A stretch of 64,000 nucleotides of DNA from Agrobacterium tumefaciens (GTDB taxonomy: Bacteria > Pseudomonadota > Alphaproteobacteria > Rhizobiales > Rhizobiaceae). Where the stretch lies: assembly GCA_017744915.1 (NCBI GenBank), contig JAGIAH010000018.1, forward strand, positions 23,417 to 87,416. The letters run 5' to 3'. A program made the translations under genes and the position numbers. This document shows positions 17,400 through 27,448 of this stretch, piece after piece (within the stretch, counting starts at the first letter, position 1; each line of letters begins with the position of its first letter). The notes under the pieces were generated by a model, which saw nothing but the letters and a program-made list of their open reading frames with translations, had not been told where the DNA came from and made no database searches.

Positions 17400-18347
17400 A
17401 TGAAATTCAAAAAATACATCTGGCCCGTCGTTGGTTTCGCGACGATCGGTTTTTCCGCCTGGCTGCTTTTTCACGAACTGCGTGGCCTGTCGCTTGATGA
17501 TCTCTGGGACAGCCTGAAAGCCATTCGCGTGCGGGACTGGCTGTGTTCCGGCCTTGCAACCCTGCTGGCCTATGCCGCGCTTGCCGGTTACGACCGCATC
17601 GCGCTGCAACATCTTGGCCGCAAGGTGAACTGGTTCTTCATCACGCTCACCTCTTTCACCACCTATGCGCTGTCCCACAATGTCGGGGCATCCGTATTCT
17701 CGGGTGCCGTGGTGCGATACCGGGCCTATACGTCCAAAGGGCTGAGTGTGGCGGAAGTGGGCGTCCTTGTCGGCCTCTGCTCCTTCACCTTTCTTATCGG
17801 CACCATCATGCTGATCGGTCTGGTGCTGTTATATGAGCCTGACATCACCGAACGGTTCACCGGCATCCTGCCCGTCGAAGCCTCGACCACTACCGGCGTT
17901 CTGCTGCTCCTCGTCGTCAGCCTTTATGTTCTCGGCAGCCTGCTCAGGCTGAAGCCCCTGAAAATCGGCTCCTTCGTGCTGCCTTACCCCGCGCCGAAAC
18001 TGGTGGCGCAACAGCTCGTCATTGGCCCGATCGAGCTGATCGGCGCAGCTGGCATCATCTATTTCGCACTGCCGGAGGCCGGAAATCCCGGTTACATGGT
18101 CATTCTCGGCATATTTCTGGTGTCTTTTTCCGCCGCGCTCATCTCGCATGCGCCCGGCGGGCTCGGTGTGCTGGAACTGGTCTTCGTCACCGGCCTGCCG
18201 GATATGAACCCCGCGGATGTAATCGCGGCACTCCTGGTCTTCCGCCTGTTCTACCTCATCATCCCCTTCATCATGGCGCTGTTCGTGATCCTGTTCTTCG
18301 AACGATCACAGCTTGCAGCGGCGCAGAAAAGGGAAGGGCTGAGATAG
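17400..18347 (+). CDS. YbhN/LPG-synthase-TM family membrane protein
   Basis: This 315-residue protein has about eight membrane helices and matches the lysylphosphatidylglycerol-synthase transmembrane family (flippase-like, UPF0104). The motif ALSHNVGASVFSGAVVRYR and the late SHAPGGLGVLELVF segment are the conserved parts. It lacks the C-terminal aminoacyl-transferase domain of MprF, so it is not a complete LPG synthase; related domains act in lipid translocation. It converges on rlmJ with a four-base gap. Confidence 0.87.
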   Translation: MKFKKYIWPVVGFATIGFSAWLLFHELRGLSLDDLWDSLKAIRVRDWLCSGLATLLAYAALAGYDRIALQHLGRKVNWFFITLTSFTTYALSHNVGASVFSGAVVRYRAYTSKGLSVAEVGVLVGLCSFTFLIGTIMLIGLVLLYEPDITERFTGILPVEASTTTGVLLLLVVSLYVLGSLLRLKPLKIGSFVLPYPAPKLVAQQLVIGPIELIGAAGIIYFALPEAGNPGYMVILGIFLVSFSAALISHAPGGLGVLELVFVTGLPDMNPADVIAALLVFRLFYLIIPFIMALFVILFFERSQLAAAQKREGLR

Positions 18348-18351
18348 CCCT

Positions 18352-19215
18352 TCAATTCTCTTCCGGCTTGTCCTCGCCGCGCAGCCAGAAGGCGCGTTGC
18401 GAAGCGAACCTGTCCTGCGCCAGCGCCGTCTTGAGATAGGGCAGCAGCACATGTAGCTCGTCCTTCAGCGTATAGGGCGGGTTGACGATGATGAGGCCGG
18501 AGCCGCTCAGGCCATCCAGCCGGTCGCTTCTCACGGAAAGTTCCGCGCACAGCATCTTCGGAATCTCGAAGGATTGCAGCCGCTCGTGGAAATCCTTGAT
18601 CGGCGCGCCCTTCTTCAACGGATACCACAGGCAATAGGTACCGGTGGAAAAACGCCGATAGGCCTTGTTCAGGCCATCGGCCAGCCGTTGATATTCGTTT
18701 TCCAGCTCGAAGGGCGGATCGACGAGGACGAGGCCGCGCTTTTCCTTGGGCGGCAGATGCGCGCCGAGCGACAGCCAGCCATCCAGCTCGGTCACGCGCA
18801 CCTGATAGTCGCCCTCGAATAGCCGTGCCAGCGCGCGGCTGTCATCCGGGTGCAGTTCCATGGCCGAAAGCCGGTCCTGCGGGCGAAACAGCATACGGGC
18901 GAGTTTCGGCGAACCGGGATAGAATTTTACACCGCCTTCCGGATTGAGTTCCTTCACGGCGGCAAGATAAGGTTCCAGCAATTCGGCGATGGGCGCGGGC
19001 AGATCGTCCTCCATCAGCTTGCCGATGCCGGTCTGCCATTCGCCGGTCTTCTGCGCCTCTTCCGACGTGAGGTCGTAAAGCCCGATGCCGGCATGGGTGT
19101 CCAGCACACGAAAGGCCTTGTCCTTGTTCTGGAGATAACGCACGAGGCGGGCGAGAACGGCATGTTTGAGGACATCCGCGAAATTGCCGGCGTGGTAGAT
19201 GTGGCGGTAGTTCAT
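18352..19215 (-). CDS. rlmJ: 23S rRNA (adenine(2030)-N6)-methyltransferase
   Basis: This 287-residue enzyme methylates A2030 of 23S rRNA. The very conserved N-terminus MNYRHIYHAGNFADVLKH, the VLDTHAG cofactor motif and the catalytic DPPFE motif mark RlmJ (formerly ComJ/YhiR). Length matches the family. It is a stand-alone gene. Loss of the enzyme in E. coli has mild effects, so it is not expected to be essential. Confidence 0.96.
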   Translation of the reverse strand: MNYRHIYHAGNFADVLKHAVLARLVRYLQNKDKAFRVLDTHAGIGLYDLTSEEAQKTGEWQTGIGKLMEDDLPAPIAELLEPYLAAVKELNPEGGVKFYPGSPKLARMLFRPQDRLSAMELHPDDSRALARLFEGDYQVRVTELDGWLSLGAHLPPKEKRGLVLVDPPFELENEYQRLADGLNKAYRRFSTGTYCLWYPLKKGAPIKDFHERLQSFEIPKMLCAELSVRSDRLDGLSGSGLIIVNPPYTLKDELHVLLPYLKTALAQDRFASQRAFWLRGEDKPEEN

Positions 19216-19322
19216 GGATTTATCTCGCTTGCCGTGTATCGGGATGAATGGTCAGGATGAATATTCTTGATGGACGTCACTTCGGCCTTTTTGCCGCATC
19301 GTTGATGCAATATACAAAAGAC

Positions 19323-21479
19323 ATGAACGTTGCGACCCCGATTTCCGCTGAAAAAGCCACCGCCAAGGCCGAAGTCCGTATCGGACACACGGTTTGCCCG
19401 CATGACTGTCCGAGCGCCTGCGCGCTGGAGGTCGATATCAATGCCGATGGCCGCATCGGCCGTGTGCGCGGCGCCAATGCCAATACATATACCGCCGGCG
19501 TGATCTGCGCCAAGGTGGCGCGTTATTCCGAGCGCATCTACCATCCCGGTCGTCTGCTGACGCCGAAGCGCCGCAAGGGCGCAAAAGGTGCCGGTGACTG
19601 GCAGGAGATTTCCTGGGAAGCGGCGCTGGACGAGGTGGCCGACGCTTTCGTCAAGGCGGAAGCCCGGCATGGTGCCGAGGCCATCTGGCCCTATTTCTAT
19701 GCCGGTACCATGGGGCAGGTGCAGCGCGATTCCATCGAGCGGCTGCGCCATGCCAAGAAATATTCCGGCTTCTTTGGCTCGATCTGCACCAACATGGCCT
19801 GGACCGGTTATGTGATGGGCACGGGCGCCTTGCGCGGCCCCGATCCGCGCGAGATCGGCAAGGCCGATGTCGTCGTGATCTGGGGCACCAATGCGGTGGC
19901 CACCCAGGTCAACGTCATGACCCATGCGGTCAAGGCCCGCAAGGAACGCGGCGCGAAGATCGTCGTTGTCGATATCTACGACAATCCAACCATGAAACAG
20001 GCGGATATGCGCCTCGTCGTCCGGCCCGGAACGGATGCCGCACTGGCTTGCGCCGTCATGCATATCGCCTTCCGCGACGGTTACGCCGACCGCGATTACA
20101 TGGCGCGTTTCGCCGACGATCCGGCGGGGCTCGAAGCGCATCTGAAGTCGAAGACGCCGCAATGGGCATCCGAAATCACCGGTCTTTCGGTGGAGGAGAT
20201 CGAGGCTTTCGCGCGACTCGTCGGCACGACGAAAAAGACCTTCTTCCGGCTGGGTTACGGTTTTGCCCGTCAGCGCAATGGCGCGGTCGCCATGCATGCG
20301 GCGCTTTCCATCGCCACGGTTCTCGGCTCCTGGCAATATGAGGGTGGCGGCGCGTTCCACAATAATGGTGAGATCTTCCGGCTCAACAAGGCGGAGCTGA
20401 TGGGCACGGCCTATGCTGACCCCGAAGTGCGCCAGCTCGACCAGTCGCAGATCGGCCGCGTGCTGACGGGGGACGCGGAGGCGCTGCGCCATGGCGGCCC
20501 GGTGACGGCGCTGCTGATCCAGAACACCAATCCCGTCAATGTCGCGCCCGAACAGCGGCTGGTGAAACAGGGTTTCCTGCGCGACGATCTTTTCGTGGCC
20601 GTGCACGAGCAGTTCATGACTGAGACGGCCGATGTGGCCGATATCGTGCTGCCGGCCACCATGTTCCTCGAACATGACGACATTTACCGCGCCGGCGGCC
20701 AGAACCATATTCTGCTCGGCCCGAAACTGGTGGAGCCGCCGGAGACGGTGCGCACCAACCTCTTCGTCATCGAAGAACTGGCAAAGCGCCTCGGTATAGA
20801 CCACATGCCGGGCTTCGGCCTTTCTGCCCGCGAGCATGTCGACCGTATGCTGAAAGTCAGCGGCTGGGGCGATTTCGACAGTTTGGCCGAAGAGAAGTGG
20901 ATCGATGCGCAGCCGCCTTTCGAGGTGGCGCATTATCTCGAGGGCTTTGGTTATGGCGATGGAAAATTCCGTTTCAGCCCCGACTGGGCAACCGGACCTT
21001 CTCCGAACAAGCCGCCGAAGAATATCGGTGTCATGGGGCCTGTCTCCGAGTTTCCGAAATTCCCGGATCAGGTCGACGTCATCGAGGTTGCGGATGCGGA
21101 CCATCCCTTCCGTCTGGCGACATCACCGGCGCGCAATTTCCTGAACTCCACCTTCGCGGAAACCAAGACTTCCGTGCAGAAAGAAGGCCGTCCGGAGTTG
21201 ATGGTCTGTCCCGAGGATGCCGCCGATCAGGGTATCGCCGATGGCGACATCGTCCGTATCGGCAATGAACGCGGCGAAGTGCGCCTCCATGCGAAGATCG
21301 TGGAGGGGGCAAGGCCCGGCGTGCTGATTGCCGAGGGCCTGTGGCCGAACAAGGCGCATCTGGACGGCGAGGGCATCAATGTTCTGACCGGTGCCGATGC
21401 CGTCGCCCCCTATGGCGGCGCGGCGTTTCACGACAACAAGGTGTGGCTCCGCCGAAACGACGAGGCCGGCGAGGCTTGA
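19323..21479 (+). CDS. molybdopterin-dependent oxidoreductase
   Basis: This is a 718-residue DMSO-reductase-superfamily enzyme. The N-terminus has an iron-sulphur motif C-x3-C-x3-C (VCPHDCPSAC) with the fourth Cys in GVICAK. Then come the molybdopterin-binding central domains and the C-terminal dinucleotide-binding domain (from about LATSPARNFLNS). There is no Tat signal, so it is cytoplasmic. An electron acceptor or partner subunit is not encoded nearby, and the substrate cannot be named. I prefer the ATG at 19323; in-frame starts at 19248 and 19305 exist and none has a good ribosome binding site. Confidence 0.9.
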   Translation: MNVATPISAEKATAKAEVRIGHTVCPHDCPSACALEVDINADGRIGRVRGANANTYTAGVICAKVARYSERIYHPGRLLTPKRRKGAKGAGDWQEISWEAALDEVADAFVKAEARHGAEAIWPYFYAGTMGQVQRDSIERLRHAKKYSGFFGSICTNMAWTGYVMGTGALRGPDPREIGKADVVVIWGTNAVATQVNVMTHAVKARKERGAKIVVVDIYDNPTMKQADMRLVVRPGTDAALACAVMHIAFRDGYADRDYMARFADDPAGLEAHLKSKTPQWASEITGLSVEEIEAFARLVGTTKKTFFRLGYGFARQRNGAVAMHAALSIATVLGSWQYEGGGAFHNNGEIFRLNKAELMGTAYADPEVRQLDQSQIGRVLTGDAEALRHGGPVTALLIQNTNPVNVAPEQRLVKQGFLRDDLFVAVHEQFMTETADVADIVLPATMFLEHDDIYRAGGQNHILLGPKLVEPPETVRTNLFVIEELAKRLGIDHMPGFGLSAREHVDRMLKVSGWGDFDSLAEEKWIDAQPPFEVAHYLEGFGYGDGKFRFSPDWATGPSPNKPPKNIGVMGPVSEFPKFPDQVDVIEVADADHPFRLATSPARNFLNSTFAETKTSVQKEGRPELMVCPEDAADQGIADGDIVRIGNERGEVRLHAKIVEGARPGVLIAEGLWPNKAHLDGEGINVLTGADAVAPYGGAAFHDNKVWLRRNDEAGEA

Positions 21480-21537
21480 TATTGCACCGCAACACAGGCA
21501 GTCTGAAACAATCCCACGACAGGCAAGGACATATCCG

Positions 21538-22164
21538 GTGACACAGACGCAGGCGAAAAACCTTCCGGCCGACATGGATGCCGGCAGAATCCGGCTGGTG
21601 GAAAAGGAAACGGTCTGGAAGGGCTTCGTGCACATGCAGAAGCTCATTTTCGACCAGCGCATGCCGGATGGCAGGACAATGCGTATCGTGCGGGAAGTGC
21701 ACGATCATGGCGTCGCTGCCGCCATTCTTCTTTATGACGTGAAACGCGACAGCGTGGTGATGGTGCGCCAGTTCCGTCCCGCCGCTTTCGTGAACGGCGA
21801 TCCGAGCTTCATGATCGAGGTGCCGGCCGGGCTGCTCGATGAGGACGATGCCGCCGATGCCATTCGCCGCGAGGCAATGGAGGAATCCGGTTATGCGGTC
21901 GAAAAGGTCGAATATCTCTTCGACATGTATGCCAGCCCCGGCACGCTGACGGAAAAGGTCAGCCTGTTCGTCGCGCGCATCGATCTCGATGTGCAGGCCG
22001 GCAGCGGCGGCGGGCTGGAAAGCGAAGGCGAGGATCTGGAGGTTCTGACCTATGGCCTCGACGAGGCTTTCGCCATGATCGCATCAGGCGAAATCACCGA
22101 TTCCAAGACGATCATCCTGCTGCAATGGGCAATGTTGAACCGTGCGGTTTTGAGAAAACCCTAA
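21538..22164 (+). CDS. nudK: GDP-mannose pyrophosphatase NudK-like Nudix hydrolase
   Basis: This 208-residue Nudix protein has the one-residue-shorter Nudix box typical of NudK (PAGLLDEDD, then IRREAMEESGY). The downstream YASPGTLTEKVSLF segment, the GGGLESEGED loop and the C-terminal ITDSKTIILL motif also match NudK. It should hydrolyse GDP-mannose or related nucleotide sugars. The GTG start at 21538 follows an AAGGAC site at good spacing; 58 bases separate it from the oxidoreductase gene, so co-transcription is likely. ADP-ribose pyrophosphatase is the alternative. Confidence 0.88.
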   Translation: MTQTQAKNLPADMDAGRIRLVEKETVWKGFVHMQKLIFDQRMPDGRTMRIVREVHDHGVAAAILLYDVKRDSVVMVRQFRPAAFVNGDPSFMIEVPAGLLDEDDAADAIRREAMEESGYAVEKVEYLFDMYASPGTLTEKVSLFVARIDLDVQAGSGGGLESEGEDLEVLTYGLDEAFAMIASGEITDSKTIILLQWAMLNRAVLRKP

Positions 22165-22282
22165 ACGAAGGATGTGTTCCTCAGCTTGGCAACTGCGGCA
22201 AGTTCCTTGTCATGCGTTGCGAGGAGCGTGTTATTGGCCAAGGGGAGCGAAACTCACCCTTCTTTGGTGCTGGGCCCTCTAG

Positions 22283-23218
22283 TCAAAACCGTCCTTTGAC
22301 GCCCATTCCCACGAAAATCGACTGCAGGTCACCGCCGCCGGCATTTTTCTCCGACGCAAGATTTCCCGCACCTGCGCCGCTATAATGAGTGTCGCCGCGC
22401 CCCAGGCTGGTATAGTCATAGGCGCCGTCGAGATAGATCGAGGCATTCTCGGTCAGGTCATAGGCAATGCCTGCCTTTATCCCGAACATGCCGGCAACAT
22501 CGAATTTGTCGGTGAAGCGCATGTCGCGCAGGTGATGGTCGTCCGTTGCCTTGCCATAGACCATCGCGCCGCCTTCGACGCCGGCATTCAGCGACCAGTT
22601 GCCAAACCTCTGGCCGCCCGTCAGGTTGCCGTAGAAAACCGGGATTTGCTGACGGTAGGTGATGCCTTTGACATCATCATTGAATCTTACGCTCAGGTCC
22701 CTTGGCGAGAAAAGGCTGTAGACGCCCTTGCCGCCATAGGCAGACCATTGCACATCCGTATAACGGAAGCCGACGCCGGCGCTGAGATATTGCTGGGGAT
22801 CTTCCAGCAACATGCGATTGAGTTCGAGGCTTCCCGAAAAATAATGGTCGAGCCGCGTATCGTCATGCTGGGAGCGATGGCTCCAATTCTCTTTGGAGCT
22901 ATCTCTGGAAAAAGGCCATATCCAGTCATAATCGGTCATGTAGCCGTCGCCTTCAAAGCCGACGCGGCCTTCCGCCTTGACGCGCCAGCCAGGCGCCAGC
23001 TCAAGCCCGAGCGAGCCGCGCAACGCCACGGCGTTTTTGGTTTCCCATTCGAGTTCACTCACCTTGCGTCCGCCCAGATGAACGGTCTCCGTAGCACGGA
23101 GATTGAGAACACCAGCATCCAGCGAAGCTGTAACGCCGCCTTGTTCGGCCATGGCGGGCAGGCTGGCGCCCATCAGCAGAAGAGCCGAAAGCGGCAGTGA
23201 GAATCTCGAAAATGGCAT
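22283..23218 (-). CDS. omptin family outer membrane protease
   Basis: This 311-residue protein has a Sec signal peptide (cleavage after about residue 24, AMA) and a beta-barrel of the omptin family (OmpT, Pla, IcsP). The catalytic pairs are visible by position: Asp96 and Asp98 in the TDYDW motif (OmpT Asp83/Asp85), and Asp225 with His227 in the TDDHH motif (OmpT Asp210/His212). The C-terminal Phe is the barrel-assembly signal. The ATG at 23218 is preceded by a strong AGGAG site. It should cleave proteins or peptides, often at basic pairs, on the cell surface. The gene has an unusually AT-rich promoter. Confidence 0.86.
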   Translation of the reverse strand: MPFSRFSLPLSALLLMGASLPAMAEQGGVTASLDAGVLNLRATETVHLGGRKVSELEWETKNAVALRGSLGLELAPGWRVKAEGRVGFEGDGYMTDYDWIWPFSRDSSKENWSHRSQHDDTRLDHYFSGSLELNRMLLEDPQQYLSAGVGFRYTDVQWSAYGGKGVYSLFSPRDLSVRFNDDVKGITYRQQIPVFYGNLTGGQRFGNWSLNAGVEGGAMVYGKATDDHHLRDMRFTDKFDVAGMFGIKAGIAYDLTENASIYLDGAYDYTSLGRGDTHYSGAGAGNLASEKNAGGGDLQSIFVGMGVKGRF

Positions 23219-23352
23219 GATCACTCCTGAATGACCGGAGGGCCTGAAATAGGGGCCGTTGCGGGCATTAAGAGTGATTATGGTAAATGATCGGTTTATT
23301 TTTCCGAAAAATACCACTTCTGATTTATTTTTGTACTTTAGAAATTTATTTA

Positions 23353-24027
23353 TCAGAAAGCGGAAATCAGGCTTGAATACTCTGATTTACTGTCATTGTC
23401 CGTGGAGACAGCTTTTCCGCCTTCCATCCGTACCTTGCCTTCCGCCAGCCGCTTCAACGTGAGCGGGTAAAGCTGGTGCTCGACGGTCAGGATGCGCGCT
23501 GCAAGCGTATCGGCGGTGTCCCCGGAAAGCACCGGGACGGCACCCTGCGCGATGGTCGGGCCTTCATCCATGCCTTCGGTAACGAAATGCACAGTGCAGC
23601 CGGAAATCTTCATGCCGCTGTCGATGGCGCGCTGATGGGTGTGCAAACCGGGAAAGAGCGGCAGCAGGGAAGGGTGGATATTGATGATCCGGCCTTCATA
23701 GGGCGCAATGAATTCCCCCGAAATCAACCGCATGTAACCGGCAAGGCAGATGATATCGGGCGCGATCTCGCCAAGTGCGGCCAGAATGGCGCCTTCATGT
23801 TCGGCCTTGCTGGCATAGGTTTTACGCTCGAAGACCAGCGTCGGAATGCCGAGAGCGCGGGCCTTTTCCAGCCCGCCCGCAGAGGCCTTGTCCGAAATCA
23901 CGCAAACGATTTCCGCCGGAAAATCCGTCACCTGGCAGGCCTTGGCCAGCGACACCATGTTGGAGCCGCTGCCGGAGATGAAAACGACGACGCGCTTGCG
24001 GCCGGACGAGAAGGCGGCGCGCATCAT
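23353..24027 (-). CDS. purN: phosphoribosylglycinamide formyltransferase
   Basis: PurN (224 residues) transfers a formyl group from 10-formyltetrahydrofolate to GAR, the third step of purine synthesis. The N-terminal FISGSGSNM loop, the [13 protein letters not shown] motif with the catalytic Asn and His, and the SGCTVHFV segment are all present. The start overlaps the purM stop by four bases, so the two genes are coupled. A second ATG three bases in is equivalent. The C-terminal 20 residues are Ser/Asp-rich and variable. Confidence 0.97.
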   Translation of the reverse strand: MMRAAFSSGRKRVVVFISGSGSNMVSLAKACQVTDFPAEIVCVISDKASAGGLEKARALGIPTLVFERKTYASKAEHEGAILAALGEIAPDIICLAGYMRLISGEFIAPYEGRIINIHPSLLPLFPGLHTHQRAIDSGMKISGCTVHFVTEGMDEGPTIAQGAVPVLSGDTADTLAARILTVEHQLYPLTLKRLAEGKVRMEGGKAVSTDNDSKSEYSSLISAF

Positions 24028-25097
24028 AGGCCGAGGGTGCCCTTGTAGATCGTGCCGTGTTCACCCTCTTGCCGCGCAACCATGCGGCCGAGCGGGAAGA
24101 CGGTTTCGCCTTCCGCCGTCAGAACCTCTGTAACCTTCTGGGCGTTTTCAGCCGAAACAACGACGATCATGCCAACGCCACAATTGAAGGTGCGCAGCAT
24201 TTCCTTCGCTTCGACGCCGCCGGTCTTGGCAAGCCAGGAGAAGACGGCCGGAACCTCGATCGCGGCAAGATCGATTTCGGCGGCGAGGTGCTTCGGCAGA
24301 ACGCGCGGAATATTCTCCGGGAAACCGCCGCCGGTAATATGCGCCAGCGCCTTCAGCGCGCCGGTCTCGCGGATCGCCTTCAGAAGCGGCTTCACATAGA
24401 TGCGGGTCGGCGTCAGCAGGGCTTCGCCGAGCTTCTTGCCATCGGCGAAGGGGGCCGGGGCGTCCCAGCCAAGGCCGGAGATCGATACGATCTTGCGCAC
24501 CAGCGAAAAGCCGTTGGAGTGAACGCCGGAGGAGGAGAGGCCGAGAATGACGTCGCCTTCGGAAATATCGCCGGCCGGCAGAAGCTGGCCGCGTTCGGCA
24601 GCACCCACGGCAAAGCCTGCGAGATCGTAGTCGCCATCGGAATACATGCCGGGCATTTCGGCGGTTTCACCGCCGATCAGTGCACAGCCGGATTCGCGGC
24701 AGCCGGCGGCGATGCCGGAAACAATCGCCGCACCCTGATCCGGGTCAAGCTTGCCGGTGGCGAAATAATCGAGGAAGAACAGCGGTTCTGCGCCCTGAAC
24801 GACGAGATCGTTGACGCACATGGCGACGAGGTCGATGCCGACAGTGTCGTGATAGTCCGCGTCGATGGCGATCTTCAGCTTGGTGCCGACGCCGTCATTG
24901 GCAGCCACCAGAACCGGATCGGTGAAACCTGCCGCCTTCAGATCGAACAGGCCGCCGAAGCCGCCAATTTCGCCGTCCGCGCCGGGACGCCGCGTGGAGC
25001 GCACCGCCGGTTTGATCTTTTCGACCATCAGGTTGCCGGCGTCGATATCCACACCCGCATCACTATAGGTAAGACCGTTCTTGCCCGACTGGCTCAT
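24024..25097 (-). CDS. purM: phosphoribosylformylglycinamidine cyclo-ligase
   Basis: PurM (357 residues) closes the imidazole ring to give AIR in an ATP-dependent step of purine synthesis. The [13 protein letters not shown] start, the [10 protein letters not shown] motif, the [11 protein letters not shown] motif and the [13 protein letters not shown] motif are standard. I chose the ATG at 25097 because it has GGAGACGAGA upstream and matches the family's N-terminus; a start at 25139 would add 14 unrelated residues. It forms an operon with purN. Confidence 0.98.
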   Translation of the reverse strand: MSQSGKNGLTYSDAGVDIDAGNLMVEKIKPAVRSTRRPGADGEIGGFGGLFDLKAAGFTDPVLVAANDGVGTKLKIAIDADYHDTVGIDLVAMCVNDLVVQGAEPLFFLDYFATGKLDPDQGAAIVSGIAAGCRESGCALIGGETAEMPGMYSDGDYDLAGFAVGAAERGQLLPAGDISEGDVILGLSSSGVHSNGFSLVRKIVSISGLGWDAPAPFADGKKLGEALLTPTRIYVKPLLKAIRETGALKALAHITGGGFPENIPRVLPKHLAAEIDLAAIEVPAVFSWLAKTGGVEAKEMLRTFNCGVGMIVVVSAENAQKVTEVLTAEGETVFPLGRMVARQEGEHGTIYKGTLGL

Positions 25098-25220
25098 GGC
25101 TCTCGTCTCCGCTGGTTCCTTTGGCGTCGCCATTCGCACGGGACGGGGCCTGATGCAAGGGTTTGAGTGGCAAAAGCTCCGGTTTTTAACGGCTTTGGCG
25201 GGGCTTGCCGTATCGGGGGC

Positions 25221-26015
25221 TCACGATGACTGCGGCGCGGCGCGACAGACGAGATTGAGCAGACCGTCATTGGACGTATCGGAATTTTCCTCGATCCGCC
25301 GTCCGTTCTCGCCATAACGGGCAACCACCTCAAGGCCCGCATCCTGCAGCTGGCGGGTCTGGGCGGCAAGGTCGATGAAATAAAACAGGCCGCTCCAGCG
25401 GTGCGCCTGATCCGCGAGAATGGCATATTCAGGTGTTTGCCGCGTGGCGGATTGCAGCCGTAGATAATTGATCCAGCTTTGCGGATGCAGCGAATTCACC
25501 ACCTCACGCGGATGCCAGGAGCGTCGATGCAGCGGCATGCCGCCGGCCCGCTTCCACTGCCGGTTATGAAACGAGAAGATGAAGTACCCGTCTGGTGACA
25601 GGATGCTGCGGACGGCACGAATGATGGCAAGCCGGTCCTCATGGTCGAAGGCGCTCAGGATGGCGAGTGCGCCGAGCACGCAATCGAAGCGCTCCGCCCC
25701 GAACTGGCCGATCGCTCGCACATCCATGTCAAGAAAGGTGGCCGTGGGAAAATTGCGCCGCGCAAGCGAAAGCATGGGCTGCGAAAGGTCGATGCCTATA
25801 TATTCGCCCACCAGCGGCAGAAGCGGTTTTGTCGTCCGGCCGGTGCCTACCCCGAGGTCCAGCAGCCGCTTGCCGGCATAGGCATGGCGGAAGTCTTCAA
25901 GAATGATGCGTTCGGCGGGGTAAAGCTGCTGGTTGTCATACCATGCGGCCACTTCGGGGTTATCGAAGAGACCCGCATTATATTCCGCGATGCCATTTTC
26001 ACTGGTGCTCTGCAT
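25221..26015 (-). CDS. class I SAM-dependent methyltransferase
   Basis: This 264-residue protein has a Rossmann-type methyltransferase domain with motif I LLDLGVGTGRT, a YIGIDLS strand and an acidic post-I region. The start at 26015 has GGAGG five bases upstream. The substrate cannot be deduced. Its 3' end is 123 bases from the purM start, on the same strand, but the two probably have separate promoters. Confidence 0.86.
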   Translation of the reverse strand: MQSTSENGIAEYNAGLFDNPEVAAWYDNQQLYPAERIILEDFRHAYAGKRLLDLGVGTGRTTKPLLPLVGEYIGIDLSQPMLSLARRNFPTATFLDMDVRAIGQFGAERFDCVLGALAILSAFDHEDRLAIIRAVRSILSPDGYFIFSFHNRQWKRAGGMPLHRRSWHPREVVNSLHPQSWINYLRLQSATRQTPEYAILADQAHRWSGLFYFIDLAAQTRQLQDAGLEVVARYGENGRRIEENSDTSNDGLLNLVCRAAPQSS

Positions 26016-26288
26016 CGTGCCTCCGGCCACCGGGCATGAAGAGCGCTGCTGGCCCGCCCGGCAATATTTGATCGTTATCTAATATTTGTCGCGGGTCAAC
26101 CTGCCGTTGCGGCGGGTTGGCTGGAAATGGGCGATTTTACCAGCATGCGGGGTTTGCGCGAAGGACCCGGCGGCCAGCGGGCGTTCTTTGCAGGCATGCA
26201 GGGCAACAGCGTCGGCCTTGACCATATGCATCCGCGCATCCTATCTCCATGATGGGCGATGACGGCACGGCGACAGAAGGATGAACGG

Positions 26289-27446
26289 ATGCAACCCCAT
26301 GTGAGCGGCACGAGCCTGCGCCGGCAGGTGTTTTTCTGGATCGGCGTGCTTGCCGTCTTTGTCCTGTTCCTGATGGTCTTCAGCTCCATTCTCCTGCCTT
26401 TCGTGGCGGGCATGGCGCTTGCCTATTTCCTCGATCCGGTGGCCGACTGGCTGGAACGGCGGGGCTTGAGCCGGTTGATGGCGACCGTCGTCATCCTCGT
26501 TTCCTTCGTGCTGATCTTTGCACTGTCGCTCATCATCATCATTCCGCTGATCGTCGCGCAGGCATCGGAATTCATCACGCGCATCCCGCAATATGTCTCC
26601 TCGTTGCAGCAGCTGATCGCCGGTGCCGATACCAACCTCCTGCCGGATTGGGTGAGCAGCCAGATCGACGCGGTGAAGGAGAATTTCTCCAAGCTTCTGA
26701 CCGAAGGCGCCGGTTTCATCGGCACGCTTTTGACGCAGATCTGGAATTCGGGAAAATCGCTCGTCGATGTCATGTCGCTTCTGGTAGTCACGCCCGTCGT
26801 CGCCTTCTACCTGCTGCTCGACTGGGACCGGATGATCGACAAGGTCGATAGCTGGATCCCGCGCGACTACGTGCACACCGTCCGCCAGATCGCCCGCGAC
26901 ATGGACAAGACGATCGCCGGTTTCGTGCGCGGGCAGGGGTCGCTCTGCATCATTCTCGGGGTTTATTACGCCGTCGGCCTGTCGTTGGTGGGCCTGAATT
27001 TCGGCCTGCTGATCGGCCTTTTCTCCGGTCTCATCAGCTTCATTCCCTATATTGGTTCGATGGTCGGCCTCATCCTTGCGGTCGGTGTCGCCATCGTGCA
27101 GTTCTGGCCGGACTATATCTATGTCTTCCTGACACTCGTCGTGTTCTTTTCCGGCCAGTTCATCGAAGGCAACATCCTGCAGCCGAAGCTTGTCGGCAAA
27201 AGCGTCGGCCTGCATCCGGTGTGGCTGATGTTCGCCCTCTTCGCCTTCGGTGCGCTTTTCGGTTTCGTCGGGCTTCTGGTCGCGGTGCCGGCTGCGGCGG
27301 CGGTCGGCGTGCTTGTCCGCTTCGCCTTGTCGCGGTATCTTGAAAGCGATCTCTACCACGGGCACGCCGCCAACCTTCCCTGGGACACAAATCCTGCCCT
27401 GGAAGAAGGGGAAACGTCCTCCGGCAAGGTTGACTCTCAGAGCTGA
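26289..27446 (+). CDS. AI-2E/PerM family permease
   Basis: This 385-residue membrane protein has about eight hydrophobic helices and the PerM/UPF0118 architecture with the late GLFSGLISFIPYIGSMVG and FVGLLVAVP segments. The family includes exporters of the AI-2 signal and sodium/proton antiporters, so the substrate is open. The ATG at 26289 has an AAGGA site; 26259 is an earlier in-frame ATG. It ends two bases before hdaA. PerM next to an Hda-type gene is a conserved arrangement in Proteobacteria. Confidence 0.88.
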   Translation: MQPHVSGTSLRRQVFFWIGVLAVFVLFLMVFSSILLPFVAGMALAYFLDPVADWLERRGLSRLMATVVILVSFVLIFALSLIIIIPLIVAQASEFITRIPQYVSSLQQLIAGADTNLLPDWVSSQIDAVKENFSKLLTEGAGFIGTLLTQIWNSGKSLVDVMSLLVVTPVVAFYLLLDWDRMIDKVDSWIPRDYVHTVRQIARDMDKTIAGFVRGQGSLCIILGVYYAVGLSLVGLNFGLLIGLFSGLISFIPYIGSMVGLILAVGVAIVQFWPDYIYVFLTLVVFFSGQFIEGNILQPKLVGKSVGLHPVWLMFALFAFGALFGFVGLLVAVPAAAAVGVLVRFALSRYLESDLYHGHAANLPWDTNPALEEGETSSGKVDSQS

Positions 27447-27448
27447 CG

